A program made the translations under genes and the position numbers. A stretch of 33,179 bases of DNA from an uncultured Clostridia bacterium (lineage in GTDB: Bacteria > Bacillota > Clostridia > TANB77 > CAG-508), in NCBI GenBank assembly GCA_947627105.1, contig CANQUT010000013.1:1-33179 (forward strand), written 5' to 3'. Below the pieces are notes generated by a model. The model was not told the origin of the DNA. It did not search any database and worked only from the letters and a program-made list of their open reading frames with translations. Positions 29,938 through 33,179 of the stretch are shown here, piece after piece. How positions within the stretch are numbered: position 1 is the first letter of the stretch; every line of letters starts with the position of its first letter.

Positions 29938-30182
29938 TAGTTATTTTAAATTTTTTGAATTTAGTTTTTAATGTATTTAATTTGCATTTTTTTTAAATTT
30001 GTAAATTGTATAATAAAACTGTGTAAATAAAAAATTTATTACGAATATTTTCGCTAGTTGAAAAACCTTGATAGTGTAAGTTTAGAAATTTGTAAAAAAA
30101 CTTATCGACACGAACTTATGCGGGTTTCAAGGTGAAATTTTGATAAAAAAAGATGATTTTAAAAATTTACGACAAAACTGCA

Positions 30183-30210
30183 AAAAACGCTTGATTTTTC
30201 AAGCGTTTTT
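30183..30210. terminator. strong hairpin upstream of the transposase
   Basis: AAAAACGCTTGA-TTTT-TCAAGCGTTTTT. Confidence 0.75.
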
Positions 30211-30281
30211 GTGGATTTTTTCACTCTGATTTGATATAATTTAGTTGCACAAAAAAAAATATACAAAGGAGTGAAAAAACT

Positions 30282-31556
30282 ATGAATAATATATCACAAA
30301 TTTCCATTTTTGACTATACTGAAATTGAAAATTTAGGAGATTTGGAAAGATTAAAATTGTTTTTTGAAAATATTGAAGATAAAGAATTGTGCCAAACTCT
30401 TGAAAAAGAAAGAAAAAATGGCAGAAATGATTATCCTGTAAGAGTAATGTTAAATTTAATTTATGCAATGAAAATATTTGGGCATAGAAGCGTTGAATCT
30501 TTTAGAAGAGAATTAGCTAGAAATTCACAATTAAGAATAGTATGTGGATTAAGTGAAGGAAGATATAAATATTTTAAAGATAGAAAGCATTTAGTTCCTC
30601 CTGCCAGAGTATTTACGGGATTTTTGAATAGATTAAAAACTCATATAGATGAAATTAAAAAAATTCAAGAACATTTAGTAAAATTTATGTATGATAATTT
30701 AGAAGGTTTTGGAGATGATTGTGCTGTAGATGGAAAATATTTAGATACATATGGAAATCAATTTTACAAAAATAAGAAACAAGATAATCGAGGAGAACAT
30801 GATGCTACACCATCTTGTAAAACATATTACATGAAAAATGGAAGTAAAAAGAATGAATGGCATTATGGATTTAGGGCACATATCATATGTGATGCAAAAT
30901 ATGGATTACCAATAAAACATAAAGTAACTCCTGCAAATAATTCTGAACAAGTTGAATTAGATAACATACTAGATGAACTAGATAAAAGTGAAAATGAAAA
31001 ATATAAATTAGAGAGAATGAACAATCTAATGGGAGATGCTGGTTATGACAATGGAGACAGAAATAAAAGATTAAAAGAGAAATATGATATTAATGCAATA
31101 ATAGATATACGTCATGTGTGGTCGAAGGAAGAAGAATATAGAGAGGTTGAAAATCAACCATTAGCATATAATGAAGACGGAGAAGTATTTTACATAGTAG
31201 ACTTAAATAAGTATGAAAAGATGAAATATTTAGGCTATGATAAAGAAAATAATAGTTTAAGATATACAAGAGCAACTAAAGGTAAAAAAGTATATAGAAT
31301 ACCGCTAGAAACAGACTATAGAATATTTACGCCAATAGCAAGGGATAGTAAAAAATTTAAAGCTAAATATAAAATGAGAACAGAAGTAGAAAGATTAAAT
31401 GGAAGAATAGATAGAGATTACATGTTTAATGATCATTTTATACGAGGATTAAAGAAAATGGATTTAATGTTACATCTAACGTTTGTAGTAATGTTAACAA
31501 TGGCAAAAGGTCATATAAAAAATAAGCAAAAAAATATAAGAAGCCTAGTTGCATAG
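30282..31556 (+). mobile_element. DDE transposase of an insertion sequence (IS5/IS1182-like; exact family not determined)
   Basis: 424 aa; GHRSVESFRRELARNSQLRIVCGL, DDCAVDGKYLDTYG, YGFRAHIICDAKYGLPIKHKVTPANNSE, GDAGYDN, RTEVERLNGRIDRDY. Confidence 0.88.
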
Positions 31557-31784
31557 AAAAATGATAATGAATCAAAAAAGTACAAATTTGCAATAGGGAT
31601 ATTTTGCTCTTTTTTATCTGGGAAAAAATGTAAATTATAAAATTTGAAAAAAATTGGCAATTTAAAGTAAAAAAATTTGTGATATTATTTTCGGAAGTTA
31701 AAAAAACGGCACAAACGAAAAAATTCATTACAAAAACAATTGCCATTTTTGTTTTTTTTTGATATTATAATAAGGTAACTATAT

Positions 31785-31867
31785 GCCGATGTGGCGGAAC
31801 TGGCAGACGCACCAGACTCAAAATCTGGCGGGAAACCATGTGGGTTCGAGTCCCACCATCGGTACCA
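31785..31867 (+). tRNA. tRNA-Leu (anticodon CAA), CCA encoded
   Basis: GCCGATG acceptor pairing with CATCGGT; anticodon loop CTCAAAA in CAGA..TCTG stem; variable arm; GTGGGTTCGAGTCCCAC T arm; terminal ACCA. Confidence 0.95.
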
Positions 31868-31898
31868 AAAAAAGGGGTTTTTTAGCCTCTTTTTTTAT
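31867..31898 (+). terminator. rho-independent terminator after tRNA-Leu
   Basis: AAAAAAGGGG-TTTTTTAG-CCTCTTTTTTT. Confidence 0.8.
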
Positions 31899-32138
31899 TT
31901 TGTAAATTTGTGTGTGATTTTGCAAATGCTTGACATTACTGCTTTATACGTCTTGTGTCTTTTTGTGCATTTTTTGAAATTTTTGTACCTTTTTATAAAA
32001 TGTGGCACAGAGTGAAAATTCATACTTTTGGTGATTTTTACGAACCTAATTAAATTATTTATTAAATACTTTTCATAAAATATAGTAAAAATTTAGTTTT
32101 AATGTTATAATAATAATAGATTGAAAGAGAGGAAGATT

Positions 32139-32528
32139 ATGAATAATATAGATTTAATGAATTATTGGTTTGACAGTTCTGAAGAAGATTATAACGTAAT
32201 GAAAGTATTGCATAATAATAAAAAAAATAGTTATTGTTTGTTTTTTGGACATTTAGTTATAGAAAAATTATTAAAGGGATTATATGCTAGAAATAATCCA
32301 GAAGACCCAATAGCTCCGAAAATTCATAATTTAATATTACTTTCACAAAAAGCTAATTTAAAAGTTCCAATTGAAATGAGAGAAAAAATACAAGTTATAA
32401 ATACATTTAATATAAGTGCCAGATACGATGATTACAAAGAATGTTTTTATAAAAAATGTACAGATGAATATACTACTGAACAAGTAAAAAACATTGAGGA
32501 GGTACAAAAATGGCTAAAAGAACAATAA
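32139..32528 (+). CDS. HEPN-domain protein
   Basis: YWFDSSEEDYNVMKVLHNNKKNSYCLFFGHLVIEKLLKGLYARNN...PKIHNLILLSQKANL; ATG preceded by agaggaag. Confidence 0.88.
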   Translation: MNNIDLMNYWFDSSEEDYNVMKVLHNNKKNSYCLFFGHLVIEKLLKGLYARNNPEDPIAPKIHNLILLSQKANLKVPIEMREKIQVINTFNISARYDDYKECFYKKCTDEYTTEQVKNIEEVQKWLKEQ

Positions 32529-32827
32529 ATAAAGACATTTTAAATATTATAGATGAATATATTAAAGAAATAAAAAAACATTATAATATCACATCTATAA
32601 TATTATTTGGTTCTTATGCTAAAGGAACTGAAAATGAAGATAGTGATATAGATATTGCTGTCATTTCAGATGATTTTGAGGATATTTATGATTCTATGGC
32701 GGTTCTTATGGGAATGACTTGGGACATAGATGCTAGAATAGAACCACATCCTATTAAGAAAAAAGATTTTGACGAAGAATCAGATTACTTCATTAAAGAA
32801 GTAATTGAAACAGGAATAAAAGTAGCA
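32510..32827 (+). CDS. MNT-like nucleotidyltransferase, partner of the HEPN protein
   Basis: ITSIILFGSYAKGTENEDSDIDIAVIS (GSx10DxD); overlaps the HEPN CDS. Confidence 0.92.
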
Positions 32828-32851
32828 TAAAATGATAGACTTATAATGTGA

Positions 32852-32886
32852 AAACTACTACTAACTAATATGTTGGTAGTAGTTTT
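32852..32886 (+). terminator. terminator after the HEPN-MNT pair
   Basis: AAAACTACTACTAAC...GTTGGTAGTAGTTTTTATTTT. Confidence 0.8.
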
Positions 32887-32955
32887 TATTTTATTTTCTT
32901 TTTTTCACCACTTTCCATTATATGTAAAAGTTTTACACATAATATATATTTACCT

Positions 32956-33085
32956 GCGCTTTTTCTAAGTTTGCTATTAAAAGTCCGCAAACATAGAAAA
33001 AGCGCCACGCTAGTGGCGCCACGCTAGTGGAAAATTTAAGTCTTCTTCTAAGCTTTCAGCTCGAAGTAAACTTAAATTTTCCACT
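32956..33085. repeat. cluster of nested palindromes and a 14-bp tandem repeat
   Basis: Arms 32956-32974/32987-33005; CGCCACGCTAGTGG x2 at 33003-33016 and 33017-33030; AGTGGAAAATTTAAG (33026-33040)/CTTAAATTTTCCACT (33071-33085). Confidence 0.8.
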
Positions 33086-33179
33086 ACTCGCGTATTTCAT
33101 TCATTTCATTCATTCAATTCGCTAGAGTAGGTCTTAAAACAACTACTCTACTACTTCTCAATTTACACCCTTCTCCTAA

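Noticed and set aside
30280-31746. Minus-strand ORFs 30280-30468, 31090-31275 and 31438-31746
   Set aside because: Antisense to the transposase or its 3' flank, with no recognisable domain.
31791-32015. 74-aa ORF MAELADAPDSKSGGKPCGFESHHRYQKK
   Set aside because: Translation of the tRNA-Leu gene and its terminator; a well-known spurious ORF pattern.

Overview
AT-rich Bacillota/Clostridia-like chromosomal window. It carries mostly housekeeping genes: rlmB/lepA; tsaE-tsaB-rimI-lon-like; rplS-trmD-rimM-khpA-rpsP-ffh-ylxM; folA-thyA; a PflA-like radical SAM gene; a RelE/Phd toxin-antitoxin pair; sigK; iscR-iscS-iscU; copA-copZ; and an arsR-cadA-like metal operon. It also has one DDE insertion sequence, a tRNA-Leu(CAA), a HEPN/MNT pair and short repeats. 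The main result is a shared feature of seven apparently broken genes: rimI, trmD, ffh, the radical SAM gene, relE, copA and cadA-like. Each is interrupted at an in-frame CGG codon. In each, skipping the C (reading C|GGN, with GGN = Gly) restores the full-length conserved protein. In my manual two-strand scan, CGG occurred dozens of times out of frame in coding DNA. I found no in-frame CGG codon in the pre-shift or resumed reading frames of any gene except at these seven sites. This suggests CGG is not a normal Arg codon here and acts as a general +1 frameshift signal, or as a CGGN 'quadruplet glycine' codon. One of the seven genes is trmD, whose product is known to suppress +1 frameshifting. 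Secondary observations include paired GACCTGTCCCC repeats (one encodes the end of an ATPase), an acidic tail on ribosomal protein L19, an HExxH to HQFCH change in a YgjP-like protein, promoter/operator architectures, and an unexplained palindrome cluster at the right edge.
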